NCBI RefSeq assembly: GCF_022023855.1
Contig: NZ_CP059450.1
Span: forward strand, 1,975,001-2,039,000
Direction of reading: 5' to 3'
DNA: 64,000 bases
From: Azospirillum brasilense
GTDB lineage: Bacteria; Pseudomonadota; Alphaproteobacteria; Azospirillales; Azospirillaceae
The notes beneath the pieces are model-generated. The model saw nothing but the letters and a program-made list of their open reading frames with translations, was not told the origin of the DNA and made no database searches. A program made the translations under genes and the position numbers. The stretch's first letter is position 1, and each line of letters begins with the position of its first letter. Below, piece after piece: positions 17,558 through 25,724 of this stretch.

Positions 17558-18154
17558 TCATTGCGACGACCCCGACGTTCCCGGTGGGGCATCGCCCGGC
17601 GGCGCCTGGGTCTGCGGCGGGGACGGGCGGCGGGCCAGTTCGGCCATGATGTCACGCGCCTCCTCGAAATGGCTGTGCAGCATGGGCAGGGCGTCGCGGG
17701 CGAAGTCGCCGGTCTCGCCGCCGCGTTCGGCCTGCGCCTCGTACAGCTTGATGGCGCGGGCGTGGGTTTCCTCCTCCGCGGCCATGTAGCGGCGGTCGAA
17801 GGCGCCCTCGGGCGTGTCGCGCAGGCTGGACATGTGGGCGCGGGCGGACAGGCCCGGCTCGCGCGGGATGGGGATTCCGTGGCGCAGCGCCATGCCGGCC
17901 AAGCGGTCGGTCTTCAGCCCGTGATCGTCGGCCATACGGCGGGCGAAGCGGCGGACCGGCTCGGTTTCCGCCCGGTCCTGGGCCAGCTTGCCGAGCGCCT
18001 GTTCGGCCATGCCGTCGGCAAGCGCCTCGGCGATGAAATTGCGCTCCTGCCGGGACAGGGCAGATGGGGATGCCGGGACGGAACCCGGCGCCTGAGCCAG
18101 GGCCGGGGCGGACAGTCCGGCCACAAGGATCGCCGTCAGGAAGCCGCGCCGCAT
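17558..18154 (-). CDS. DUF4142 secreted protein
   Basis: 198 residues. A Sec signal peptide is cleaved near ALAQA (residue ~21), then comes a helical, ferritin-like DUF4142 domain (~32-170; ALSRQERNFIAEALADGMAE, RRFARRMADDH, FDRRYMAAEEETHARAI), and a Pro-rich, probably disordered C-terminus. Function unknown; members are predicted periplasmic or outer-envelope proteins, often linked to stress. Confidence 0.88.
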   Translation of the reverse strand: MRRGFLTAILVAGLSAPALAQAPGSVPASPSALSRQERNFIAEALADGMAEQALGKLAQDRAETEPVRRFARRMADDHGLKTDRLAGMALRHGIPIPREPGLSARAHMSSLRDTPEGAFDRRYMAAEEETHARAIKLYEAQAERGGETGDFARDALPMLHSHFEEARDIMAELARRPSPPQTQAPPGDAPPGTSGSSQ

Positions 18155-18247
18155 CGCCCCCGTCCTTTCCGCTGTTCGCCTTGGTCCCTTATGGGCCGTT
18201 CCCCTGCGGGACGAACAGAGCGCGAGCGCAGCGGTTCCGCAAATGCA

Positions 18248-18281
18248 CGAAGCCCGCCGTGGTTTCCCGCGGCGGGCTTCG
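18248..18281 (-). terminator. intrinsic terminator after hbd
   Basis: Perfect 12-bp stem (18248-18259 with 18270-18281) and a 10-base loop, located 29 bases beyond the hbd stop. On the minus strand it is followed by a short TGCATTT tract. It marks the end of the etfB-etfA-hbd transcript. Confidence 0.75.
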
Positions 18282-18309
18282 CAAAAAGCGTCCGTTCGGA
18301 GACGCCGCG

Positions 18310-19188
18310 TCAGCGGGTCGGGACCGGCGGATTCTTGGAGTAGTCGTAGAAGCCGCGGCCGACCTTGCGGCCGACCCAGCCGGCCTCGACATACTTCACC
18401 AGCAGCGGGCAGGGGCGGTACTTGCTGTCGGCCAGACCCTCGTAGAGGACCTGCATGACCGCCAGACAGGTGTCCAGACCGATGAAGTCCGCCAGCTCCA
18501 GCGGGCCCATCGGGTGGTTGGCGCCCAGCTTCAGCGCCGTGTCGATGGCCTGGACGCCGCCCACCCCCTCATAGAGGGTGTAGACCGCCTCGTTGATCAT
18601 CGGCAGCAGGATGCGGTTGACGATGAAGGCCGGGAAGTCCTCGGCCACCGCCGCGGTCTTGCCGATGTTCGCCGTCAGCTCGCTGATCGCGTTGAAGGTC
18701 GCCTCGTCGGTCGCGATGCCGCGGATCAGCTCGACGAGCTGCATCACCGGCACCGGGTTCATGAAGTGCATGCCCATGAACTTGGACGGGCGGTCCGTCG
18801 AGGCCGCGAGGCGGGTGATCGAGATCGACGAGGTGTTCGTCGCGATCAGCGCCTCGGGCTTCAGGTTCGGGACCAGCTTCTTGAAGATCTCGCGCTTGAG
18901 CGCTTCGTTCTCCGTCGCGGCCTCGACCACGAGATCGGCGTCATGGAACACGGACAGGTCGGAACCGGTGGAGATGCGGGCGATGGCCGCCGTCTTGTCG
19001 GCCTCCGTCAGCTTCCCCTTCTGAACCTGACGGTCCATGTTCTTGGAGATGGCGGCCACCGACTTCTGCAGAATCTCCGGGCTGATGTCGGAGATGACGA
19101 CCTCGTACCCCGCCTGCGCGCAGACGTGGGCGATGCCGCTGCCCATCTGGCCGGCACCGATGATGCCAATCTTCTTGATCGTGGACAT
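18310..19188 (-). CDS. hbd: 3-hydroxybutyryl-CoA dehydrogenase
   Basis: 292 residues. NAD(P)-dependent interconversion of 3-hydroxybutyryl-CoA and acetoacetyl-CoA in fatty acid, polyhydroxybutyrate or aromatic degradation routes. The NAD-binding loop is GAGQMGSGIA near the N-terminus. Catalytic residues of the family lie in NTSSISITRLA, GMHFMNPVPVM and the HPMGPLELADFIGLD segment. It is the last gene of an operon with etfB and etfA, which suggests co-expression with acyl-CoA dehydrogenase electron transfer. Confidence 0.95.
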   Translation of the reverse strand: MSTIKKIGIIGAGQMGSGIAHVCAQAGYEVVISDISPEILQKSVAAISKNMDRQVQKGKLTEADKTAAIARISTGSDLSVFHDADLVVEAATENEALKREIFKKLVPNLKPEALIATNTSSISITRLAASTDRPSKFMGMHFMNPVPVMQLVELIRGIATDEATFNAISELTANIGKTAAVAEDFPAFIVNRILLPMINEAVYTLYEGVGGVQAIDTALKLGANHPMGPLELADFIGLDTCLAVMQVLYEGLADSKYRPCPLLVKYVEAGWVGRKVGRGFYDYSKNPPVPTR

Positions 19189-19242
19189 ATGAGCTTTCCC
19201 GCTTGTCTTTGGCCCGCTGGTCTTCCGAAGAGGACTGGCCGA

Positions 19243-20181
19243 TTACGCCTTGCCCAGCTCGGCCGTCAGCTCCGGCACCGCCTTGAAGAGGTCGGCGACG
19301 AGGCCGTAGTCGGCGACCTGGAAGATCGGCGCCTCCTCGTCCTTGTTGATGGCGACGATGACCTTGCTGTCCTTCATGCCGGCGAGGTGCTGGATGGCAC
19401 CGGAGATGCCGACGGCGATGTACAGCTCGGGCGCCACGATCTTTCCGGTCTGGCCGACCTGGTAGTCGTTCGGCACGAAGCCGGCGTCCACCGCGGCGCG
19501 GCTGGCGCCGACCGCCGCACCCAGCTTGTCGGCCAGCGCTTCCAGCAGCTTGAAGTTCTCGCCCGACTGCATGCCGCGCCCGCCCGACACGACGATCTTG
19601 GCCTGGGTCAGCTCCGGACGCTCCGACTTCGTCAGCTCCTGGCCGACGAACCTGGCCGAACCGGCGTCGCCCGTCCCGGCGATCGTCTCGACCGTGGCCG
19701 AGCCGCCCGTGGCGGCGGCCGCCTCGAAGGCGGTGGTGCGCACCGTGACGACCTTGATCGGGTCGGCGGACTTCACCGTGGCGATGGCGTTGCCGGCGTA
19801 GATCGGCCGCTCGAAGGTGTCGGGCGAGACCACCCCGGTGATGTCGGAGATCGCCGCGACGTCGAGCAGCGCGGCGACGCGCGGCAGCAGGTTCTTGCCC
19901 TCCGACGAGGCGGCGGCCAGCACATGGCCGTAGCCCTTGGCGAGATTGACGACCAGCGGGGAGACGTTCTCCGGCAGCGGGTGGGCGTAGGCCGCGTCGT
20001 CGGCCAGCAGCACCTTGGACACGCCGGCCACCTTGGCGGCGGCCTCGGCGACGGCCTGGGCGCCCTGGCCGGCGACCAGAATGTGGACTTCCCCACCGAT
20101 CCTGGCGGCGGCGCTGACCGCGTTCAGCGTGGCGGCCTTCAGCGCGGCGTTGTCGTGTTCGGCGATGACGAGAATGGACAT
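19243..20181 (-). CDS. etfA: electron transfer flavoprotein alpha subunit
   Basis: 312 residues. Forms with EtfB the heterodimer that carries electrons from acyl-CoA and other dehydrogenases to ETF-ubiquinone oxidoreductase. The FAD-binding C-terminal domain is complete: SGGRGMQSGENFKLLEALAD, PNDYQVGQTGKIVAPELYI, GISGAIQHLAGM and VAINKDEEAPIFQVADYG. It starts 1 base after the etfB stop, so expression is tightly coupled. Confidence 0.97.
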   Translation of the reverse strand: MSILVIAEHDNAALKAATLNAVSAAARIGGEVHILVAGQGAQAVAEAAAKVAGVSKVLLADDAAYAHPLPENVSPLVVNLAKGYGHVLAAASSEGKNLLPRVAALLDVAAISDITGVVSPDTFERPIYAGNAIATVKSADPIKVVTVRTTAFEAAAATGGSATVETIAGTGDAGSARFVGQELTKSERPELTQAKIVVSGGRGMQSGENFKLLEALADKLGAAVGASRAAVDAGFVPNDYQVGQTGKIVAPELYIAVGISGAIQHLAGMKDSKVIVAINKDEEAPIFQVADYGLVADLFKAVPELTAELGKA

Positions 20182-20182
20182 G

Positions 20183-20932
20183 TCAGATCACCCGCGCTTC
20201 GTTCTTCAGCTTGTCGACCAGGGCGGCCACGTCGGCGACCTTGACGCCGGCCTTGCGCTTGGCCGGCTCGGCGACCTTGAGCGTGGTCAGGCGCGGCGCC
20301 ACGTCGACGCCCAGCGCGTCGGGCGCCAGCGTCTCGATGGGCTTCTTCTTGGCCTTCATGATGTTGGGCAGCGAGGCGTAGCGCGGCTCGTTGAGGCGCA
20401 GGTCGGCGGTGACGACCGCGGGCAGCGTCAGCTGCACCGTCTCCAGCCCGCCGTCGATCTCGCGGGTCACGGTGACCGCGCCCTCGCCCGGCACGACCTT
20501 GGAGGCGAAGGTGCCCTGCGGCCAGCCCAGCAAGGCGGCGAGCATCTGGCCGGTCTGGTTGCAGTCGTCGTCGATCGCCTGCTTGCCCAGGATGACCAGG
20601 GTCGGGCCTTCCTTGTCGACCAGCGCCTTGAGCACCTTGGCGACGGCCAGCGGCTGCGTCTCGGCGTCGGTCTGGACCAGGATGCCGCGGTCGGCGCCCA
20701 TGGCGAGGCCGGTGCGCAGCGTCTCCTGGGCGGCCGTCGGGCCGACGGTGACCACGATGACCTCGGTCGCCTTGCCGGCTTCCTTGAGGCGGACGGCCTC
20801 CTCGACGGCGATCTCGTCGAAGGGGTTCATGCTCATCTTCACGTTGGCGGTCTCAACGCCGGAGCCGTCCGCCTTGACGCGGATCTTGACGTTGTAATCG
20901 ACCACCCGCTTGACCGGGACGAGGACCTTCAT
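20183..20932 (-). CDS. etfB: electron transfer flavoprotein beta subunit
   Basis: 249 residues starting MKVLVPVKRV. Binds AMP structurally and provides the partner-recognition loop, here TADLRLNEPRYASLPNIMKA; the AMP-binding segment is QAIDDDCNQTGQMLAA. The ATG at 20932 was chosen over a start 33 bases upstream because EtfB proteins begin at this Met. First gene of etfB-etfA-hbd, reading from the sigma70-type promoter at 21010-21038. Confidence 0.97.
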   Translation of the reverse strand: MKVLVPVKRVVDYNVKIRVKADGSGVETANVKMSMNPFDEIAVEEAVRLKEAGKATEVIVVTVGPTAAQETLRTGLAMGADRGILVQTDAETQPLAVAKVLKALVDKEGPTLVILGKQAIDDDCNQTGQMLAALLGWPQGTFASKVVPGEGAVTVTREIDGGLETVQLTLPAVVTADLRLNEPRYASLPNIMKAKKKPIETLAPDALGVDVAPRLTTLKVAEPAKRKAGVKVADVAALVDKLKNEARVI

Positions 20933-21009
20933 ATCCCACCCTTTTCTTGAATTATGCAGGCGCACCTTCGCCGCTGGCGCCGAATCGGGCAGCTTGTGAC
21001 AGCGCTGCG

Positions 21010-21038
21010 ACCATAGGAGTTGACGTTTTGGCTGTCAA
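21010..21038 (-). promoter_or_regulatory. sigma70-type promoter of etfB-etfA-hbd
   Basis: On the minus strand, -35 TTGACA (21033-21038), a 17-base spacer and -10 TATGGT (21010-21015). Predicted transcription starts near 21003, giving a leader of about 70 bases before etfB. The -35 box lies inside an inverted repeat GTTGAC-N9-GTCAAC (21019-21039), which could be an operator. Confidence 0.65.
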
Positions 21039-21077
21039 CGCCGCCTACGCCGCAAGCGCGAAGGAGGCGGAATTGCA

Positions 21078-21647
21078 TCAACGGTTTGCGCCCGGAACCC
21101 ACAGCACGTCGGCCGCTCCGTTCGCGTTCAGTTTCCGGCTCAGCACGAACAGGTGGTCGGACAGGCGGTTGGCGTATTTCACCGCCGCCGGGTTGACCGG
21201 CTCCACCTCCGCCAGTTCGGTCATCAGCCGCTCGGCGCGGCGCACCACGGTGCGGGCCAGATGCAGATGCGCCGCCGCCGGCGAGCCGCCAGGCAGGATG
21301 AAGGAGGTGAGCGGGGCAAGGTCGGCGTTCATCGCGTCGATCTCCGTCTCCAGCCGGTCCACCTGCGACTCCAGGATGCGCAGCGGCGGGTAGGCCGGGT
21401 CCTCCGCCTCCGGCGTGCAGAGGTCGGCACCCAGGTCGAACAGGTCGTTCTGGATTCGCGACAGCATGGCGTCGGTCTCCGGCAGGCCCGCAGTGTGGAG
21501 GCGAACCAGCCCGAGGACGGCGTTCGCCTCGTCCACCGTGCCGTAGGCGGCGACGCGCGGGTCGTGCTTGGGCACGCGGCGCCCGTCGCCGAGCGAGGTC
21601 TGGCCGCGGTCCCCGCCGCGGGTGTAGATGCGGGTCAGCTTGACCAT
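21078..21647 (-). CDS. cob(I)alamin adenosyltransferase, PduO type
   Basis: 189 residues. Transfers the adenosyl group of ATP to cob(I)alamin, forming coenzyme B12; cytosolic trimer. The ATP loop is TRGGDRGQTSLGDGRRVPK near the N-terminus, followed by YGTVDEANAVLG, the arginine-rich TVVRRAERLM helix and the NRLSDHLFVLSR helix typical of the family. AGGAA 6 bases before ATG 21647 supports this start over one 21 bases upstream. The product could feed the B12-binding protein elsewhere in this window. Confidence 0.94.
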   Translation of the reverse strand: MVKLTRIYTRGGDRGQTSLGDGRRVPKHDPRVAAYGTVDEANAVLGLVRLHTAGLPETDAMLSRIQNDLFDLGADLCTPEAEDPAYPPLRILESQVDRLETEIDAMNADLAPLTSFILPGGSPAAAHLHLARTVVRRAERLMTELAEVEPVNPAAVKYANRLSDHLFVLSRKLNANGAADVLWVPGANR

Positions 21648-21668
21648 GATTCCTGTGGATGTCCTCAA

Positions 21669-21863
21669 TCAGCCGTGGGTCAGGATGGCGAGCAGGAACA
21701 GCACCAGCGCCACCCCCTGGAGCGCCACGCGCATCCGCATCGCCCGGTTCGATTTGCGCGAATCGCCCTGTCCGCCGCGCGCCATGAAAAACAGCCCGGA
21801 GAACAGCGACGCCACGACGAGGCCGAGCGCCACGATCAGCAGAAACATGACGAGTCCGTTCAT
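21669..21863 (-). CDS. twin-transmembrane HIG1-type small membrane protein
   Basis: 64 residues with two hydrophobic helices (~3-23 and ~43-62) separated by a basic loop containing SNRAMRMRVALQGVAL, the pattern of the hypoxia-induced HIG1 domain in alphaproteobacterial twin-TM proteins. Related proteins associate with respiratory complexes; the role here is unknown. ATG 21863 is preferred over one 45 bases upstream because the domain begins there. Upstream of and same strand as the adenosyltransferase (21-base gap), so probably co-transcribed. Confidence 0.8.
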   Translation of the reverse strand: MNGLVMFLLIVALGLVVASLFSGLFFMARGGQGDSRKSNRAMRMRVALQGVALVLFLLAILTHG

Positions 21864-22006
21864 GGCGCCATCATACCCCACGGTCCAGGTTACGCCTACA
21901 CCGGCCAAACCGGTTACACAGGCACTCCGATGCGAGGCGCCTGTTGCGCTGACGCCCGGTCTTCTTACATTGTCGCGGACGACCCGGACGGCGAGAGGAA
22001 TTCGGT

Positions 22007-23455
22007 ATGCGGCGGCGGAGTTTCCTGAAGGCGGCGGCGGCCACCAGCCTGGCGGCCTCGGCCGGGGCCTTTCTGGCCACGCGCCGCGCCGCGGTGGCCC
22101 AGCCGTCGGAAGTGCTGGCCGCCTTCCCCGACCGGTTTGTCTGGGGCGCCTCGACCTCTTCCTACCAGATCGAGGGGGCGGTCACCGCCGGCGGGCGCGG
22201 CCCCAGCGTGTGGGACAGCTTCAGCCATTCCTTCGGTAAGGTGGCGAACGGCGACACCGGCGACGTGGCCTGCGACCATTACAACCGCTACGCCGAAGAC
22301 GTGGACCTGATGGCGAAGGCGGGGATGAACGCCTACCGCTTCTCCGTCGCCTGGCCGCGCGTCCAGCCGACCGGCACCGGCCCGGCCAACGCCGAGGGTC
22401 TGGACTTCTACGACCGGCTGACCGACGCGCTGCTGGCCAAGGGCATCGCGCCCTGGCCCTGCCTGTACCATTGGGACCTGCCCCAGGCGCTTCAGGACCG
22501 CGGTGGCTGGACGAACCGGGACATCGCCGGCTGGTTCACCGACTACGCCCAGCTCGTCGCCACGCGGATCGGCGACCGGGCCAAGCACTGGACCATGCTG
22601 AACGAGCCGTCCGTCCACGCCATCTTCGGCCACGGGCTGGGCGGGCACGCGCCGGGGATGACCGGCAAGGACAACTATTTCAAGGCGATCCACCACCAGA
22701 ACCTTGCCCAGGGCATGGCGCTGAAGGCGCTGCGCGCCGCGGGCGGGGCCAAGGGCTGGCAGCTCGGCACCGTCCTGTCGCTCCAGCCGGTCTGGCCGGT
22801 CGGCGGGCTGGACGCCAATTACGCGGCCTCGCTGATGTGGGACGCGGTGTGGAACCGCGCCTGCCTCGACCCGCTGCTGCGCGGCGAGTATCCGGAGCTG
22901 CTGCGCGACGGCTTCGCCCCGCTGGTCAAGGCCGGCGACCTGGAGGCGATCCGCCAGCCCATCGACTTCCTGGGAATCAACTACTACAGCCGGATGCACC
23001 AGCAGCCGGACCCGGCGGGCCTGTTCGGCACCGGCTACGGCTCCCCGCCGGAGGGCACGCCGACGACCGGGATGGGCTGGCCGGTGGAGCCCGACGGCAT
23101 CGCCGAGATCCTGATCGAGCTGAAGCAGGAGTACGGCAACCCGCCGGTCTACGTGATGGAGAACGGGGCGGCTTATCCCGACCAGACCGGGCCGAAGGGC
23201 TTCGTTCAGGACAACGACCGCATCAGCTACCTGCGCCGCCATATCCTGGCCGGTCATCAGGCGTTGGAGGAGGGGGTCGACCTGCGGGGCTGGTTCGTGT
23301 GGAGCCTGCTGGACAATTTCGAGTGGGCGGAGGGGTACCAGCGCCGCTTCGGCCTGATCGAGGTGGACCGCCAGACCCTGGAGCGCCGCCCCAAGGCCAG
23401 CTACCACTGGTACGCCGACGTGATCCGCAGGAAGGGCGTTCCGACCTCGGCTTAA
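22007..23455 (+). CDS. GH1 beta-glucosidase with Tat signal
   Basis: 482 residues. Glycoside hydrolase family 1: acid/base E200 (TMLNEPS) and nucleophile E385 (YVMENGA), with WGASTSSYQIEGA, CDHYNRYAEDV and WSLLDNFEWAEGY as other family segments. It begins with a twin-arginine signal peptide (RRRSFLKAAAA, then a hydrophobic stretch to about residue 31), so it is predicted to be exported folded to the periplasm, whereas most bacterial GH1 enzymes are cytoplasmic. Likely cleaves cellobiose or plant beta-glucosides. The stop codon region is tandemly repeated downstream. Confidence 0.95.
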   Translation: MRRRSFLKAAAATSLAASAGAFLATRRAAVAQPSEVLAAFPDRFVWGASTSSYQIEGAVTAGGRGPSVWDSFSHSFGKVANGDTGDVACDHYNRYAEDVDLMAKAGMNAYRFSVAWPRVQPTGTGPANAEGLDFYDRLTDALLAKGIAPWPCLYHWDLPQALQDRGGWTNRDIAGWFTDYAQLVATRIGDRAKHWTMLNEPSVHAIFGHGLGGHAPGMTGKDNYFKAIHHQNLAQGMALKALRAAGGAKGWQLGTVLSLQPVWPVGGLDANYAASLMWDAVWNRACLDPLLRGEYPELLRDGFAPLVKAGDLEAIRQPIDFLGINYYSRMHQQPDPAGLFGTGYGSPPEGTPTTGMGWPVEPDGIAEILIELKQEYGNPPVYVMENGAAYPDQTGPKGFVQDNDRISYLRRHILAGHQALEEGVDLRGWFVWSLLDNFEWAEGYQRRFGLIEVDRQTLERRPKASYHWYADVIRRKGVPTSA

Positions 23456-23488
23456 GAGGCCCGGCGTAAGGGACCCGGCGTAAGAGGA
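23447..23488. repeat. three tandem 14-bp units at the glucosidase stop
   Basis: Units at 23447-23460, 23461-23474 and 23475-23488 follow the pattern CCGGCGTAAGRGRM. The first unit contains the TAA stop of the glucosidase gene. The third ends in AGAGGA, 13 bases before the next ATG, and may help as a ribosome site. Confidence 0.75.
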
Positions 23489-23501
23489 TGAGGTTGCGAT
23501 C

Positions 23502-23939
23502 ATGGCGCCTGTCGCCGCCGGCCAGCCGACGCGCTTCGCCATCCAGAAGGCGCGCGGCAAGGGCTGGAAGACGCTGGAAATCGGGGAGGATCTCGACCAC
23601 GCCCGCGCCCGCTTCAACCTGATGGTGCGGGTGAACCCGCGCGCCTATTTCCGCCTGATCCAGCTCGATCACAACGCCGGGGCCGGCGGCGACGGAATCG
23701 AGTTCAACTGGAAGCTCATCGAACTGCACGACCCGAACCAGGGGGGAGCGGCCGGGACGGGCCGGCAAGCCGTTCCGGCGAGGACGGCGCCCCGTTCCGC
23801 CAAGGCCAGGGCCGCGGCCAAGGGGGCGCAACGGGGGGAGAAGGTCCCGCTGCCCCTGAAGTTCTACGCCGCGGTGGTGCTGGCCGGGCTGCTGATCGGC
23901 GGGGTGATGTATCTGCGCTACGGACTGCCGGGGCCGTGA
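23502..23939 (+). CDS. hypothetical protein with C-terminal membrane anchor
   Basis: 145 residues, not recognised. Residues ~10-75 form a compact domain (RFAIQKARGKGWKTLEIGED, NPRAYFRLIQLDH, FNWKLIELHDP). A basic, Ala-rich linker follows (~80-115), then one C-terminal membrane helix (~122-140). This topology suggests a cytoplasmic domain held at the inner membrane. It lies 46 bases after the glucosidase on the same strand and converges on the small lipoprotein gene with 7 bases between the stops. Confidence 0.75.
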   Translation: MAPVAAGQPTRFAIQKARGKGWKTLEIGEDLDHARARFNLMVRVNPRAYFRLIQLDHNAGAGGDGIEFNWKLIELHDPNQGGAAGTGRQAVPARTAPRSAKARAAAKGAQRGEKVPLPLKFYAAVVLAGLLIGGVMYLRYGLPGP

Positions 23940-23946
23940 CGAGGGC

Positions 23947-24207
23947 TCAATCGTCCGCCGTGTAGCCCTTGCGCCGCATGCACAGGGCAAAGATTTCCTT
24001 GCGGTAGCGGAATTGCGGCGTTTCCGGCAGCGGGCGGTAGGGATAGCCGCGCAAGCGCATGGTGTTGTCCACCTGCTCGATGCATTCATCATAGGCGGCG
24101 GTCGCCGTGGTCTCCGTTGCCGTCCACTCCCGGTAGGCCGGGGTGCTGCCGCAAGCCGCCAGCATCAGCGTGCCGCCCGCCAGGATCGCTTGTCTCAAGG
24201 TCGCCAT
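23947..24207 (-). CDS. small lipoprotein, function unknown
   Basis: 86 residues with a short signal peptide and lipobox LMLAAC (Cys19). The mature part has two cysteines (YDECIEQ and FALCMRR) that may pair in the periplasm. No known family recognised. Confidence 0.72.
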   Translation of the reverse strand: MATLRQAILAGGTLMLAACGSTPAYREWTATETTATAAYDECIEQVDNTMRLRGYPYRPLPETPQFRYRKEIFALCMRRKGYTADD

Positions 24208-24459
24208 GCCATGGCCTCCCGCAAAGCGCCCCGCAAGGCGCCATGTGTGGATCTATACCACGTTTTTGCGCGCGCATCGGTTAACGGATGGGGAATGGGC
24301 CGGCCTTCCGGGGGCGTCAAGGGGGAGGGGACCTGATGCCGCCGCAACGCAGGCGCACAAAAATCGCGCCCGGAAATCCGCCGCAATCTGGTAACACGAT
24401 CGCGCATCCACGATAGTGGACGGGCGATGGTCGGTTGGCGTTTCGGACGGAGGATGGTC

Positions 24460-25362
24460 ATGACGGGTGGTTCGCGCCGCGCGGTCGCGTTGGCTGTGGT
24501 GGTGCCGGTTCTGGCGGCGGGTCTGCTGGCGGGCGCTCCGGTCCGGGCGCAATCGACGGCGGACATCCAATGGGCCCAGACCATCCTGAAGGACAAGGGC
24601 TACAACATCGGCGGGCGGGCCAACGGCCAGATGTACGCCGAGACGAAGGCGGCGCTCGGCAAGTATCAGGCCGCCCACGGACTGCCGGTGACCAACCAGC
24701 TCGACAAGGCGACCATCGCCAAGATGATGGGCGAGCGGGAGGGCAAGGCCCCCGCGACGGTTGGGAACCTCGCCCAGCAGAAGGTCGGCGGCGGCGGTCC
24801 CGGTCAGGCGCCGCGCGAGCCGCAGCGCGAGGTGGTTCCCCGCGCCGCTCCCACCCAGCGGATCGACAGCGGGACGGGCAGCGTCGGCGGCGGCGCGCAG
24901 TTCAGCGCCGGCCCGCCCGTGACCAGCAGCGGTTCGTCGTCGGGGGGGCCGTCCGGCGCTCCCGCTTCGTCGGTCCCCGCCACCTCCGCCACGGCCTCTT
25001 CACAGGGGCATGGACAGGGGCCAGTGCCGCAAGCCGCGCCGCGGGCCAGCGTCACCGCGACCACACCGTCCGGTCAGTCGGTGCCGGTGGTCGAGGCGGC
25101 GCCGGACAGCGGATCGATGCTGCCGGGCTGGGCCGCCAACGGCGCCCGCTACGGGGTGATGGGGGTGATCGGGGCGACGGTGCTCGGCATCGGCTTCGCG
25201 TGGTGGCGCAGCGGGCGCGCCAACGCCTCGCGGCCGGCGCCGCGCAACGACGGCCCGCGCGACCATCGCCGCGAGCCGAGCTTCGGCAGCGGCCGCCGCC
25301 GGGAGGAGCTGACCACCGGTGCCCTGCCGCCGCTCAGCAGCGGTGGGCGCGGCCGGCGGTAG
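24460..25362 (+). CDS. secreted peptidoglycan-binding-domain protein with C-terminal anchor
   Basis: 300 residues. A signal peptide ends at about PVRAQS (residue ~30). A PG_binding_1 domain follows at ~33-90 (IQWAQTILKDKGYNIGGRA, KAALGKYQAAHGLPVTNQLD). A long Ser/Pro/Gly/Ala-rich, probably disordered linker spans ~95-225, one membrane helix ~232-252 (YGVMGVIGATVLGIGFAWW), and a basic tail ends the protein. The ATG at 24460 was chosen because GGAGG (24449-24453) is well spaced for it; ATGs at 24427 and 24454 are in frame. It probably links the wall to the inner membrane; partner unknown. Confidence 0.8.
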   Translation: MTGGSRRAVALAVVVPVLAAGLLAGAPVRAQSTADIQWAQTILKDKGYNIGGRANGQMYAETKAALGKYQAAHGLPVTNQLDKATIAKMMGEREGKAPATVGNLAQQKVGGGGPGQAPREPQREVVPRAAPTQRIDSGTGSVGGGAQFSAGPPVTSSGSSSGGPSGAPASSVPATSATASSQGHGQGPVPQAAPRASVTATTPSGQSVPVVEAAPDSGSMLPGWAANGARYGVMGVIGATVLGIGFAWWRSGRANASRPAPRNDGPRDHRREPSFGSGRRREELTTGALPPLSSGGRGRR

Positions 25363-25374
25363 GACACCGTCTTC

Positions 25375-25617
25375 TCAGGCCATCGGCGACATCGGGCACA
25401 TGGCATTGCCGCATCCGGACGGGTTGCAGGCGGGCATCGGTGCGGGCGACGGCTTGGACGCGCCGACGCGCGGCGCCATGATCGCCTTCGACACCTCGGT
25501 CCCGCGGCAGGACGGGCAGGACAGGCCATCGGCCTTGCGGGTGTCGTAATCGGCCATGTTCTTGAACCACTGTTCGAATTCGTGGCCGCAGGCGCAGCGC
25601 AGGGCGTACAGGATCAT
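25375..25617 (-). CDS. DUF1178 family zinc-ribbon-like protein
   Basis: 80 residues, close to the N-terminal part of DUF1178: MILYALRCACGHEFEQWFKN, then CPSCRGTEVSKAIMAPRVG. Two Cys pairs (CACGHEF and CPSC) suggest a small zinc ribbon. The C-terminus has further cysteines (CNPSGCGNAMCP) and is shorter than in many family members. Function not established. Confidence 0.85.
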   Translation of the reverse strand: MILYALRCACGHEFEQWFKNMADYDTRKADGLSCPSCRGTEVSKAIMAPRVGASKPSPAPMPACNPSGCGNAMCPMSPMA

Positions 25618-25724
25618 CGGCGGTCTTCCTTGGATCGTCCTCGGGCGGGTCTGTTGCCGGACAGAAGGACGGAATCCCGCGAAGCGGCGCGATGATCTGC
25701 ATCAAAGCCGCGGCCGGCGGCTCC

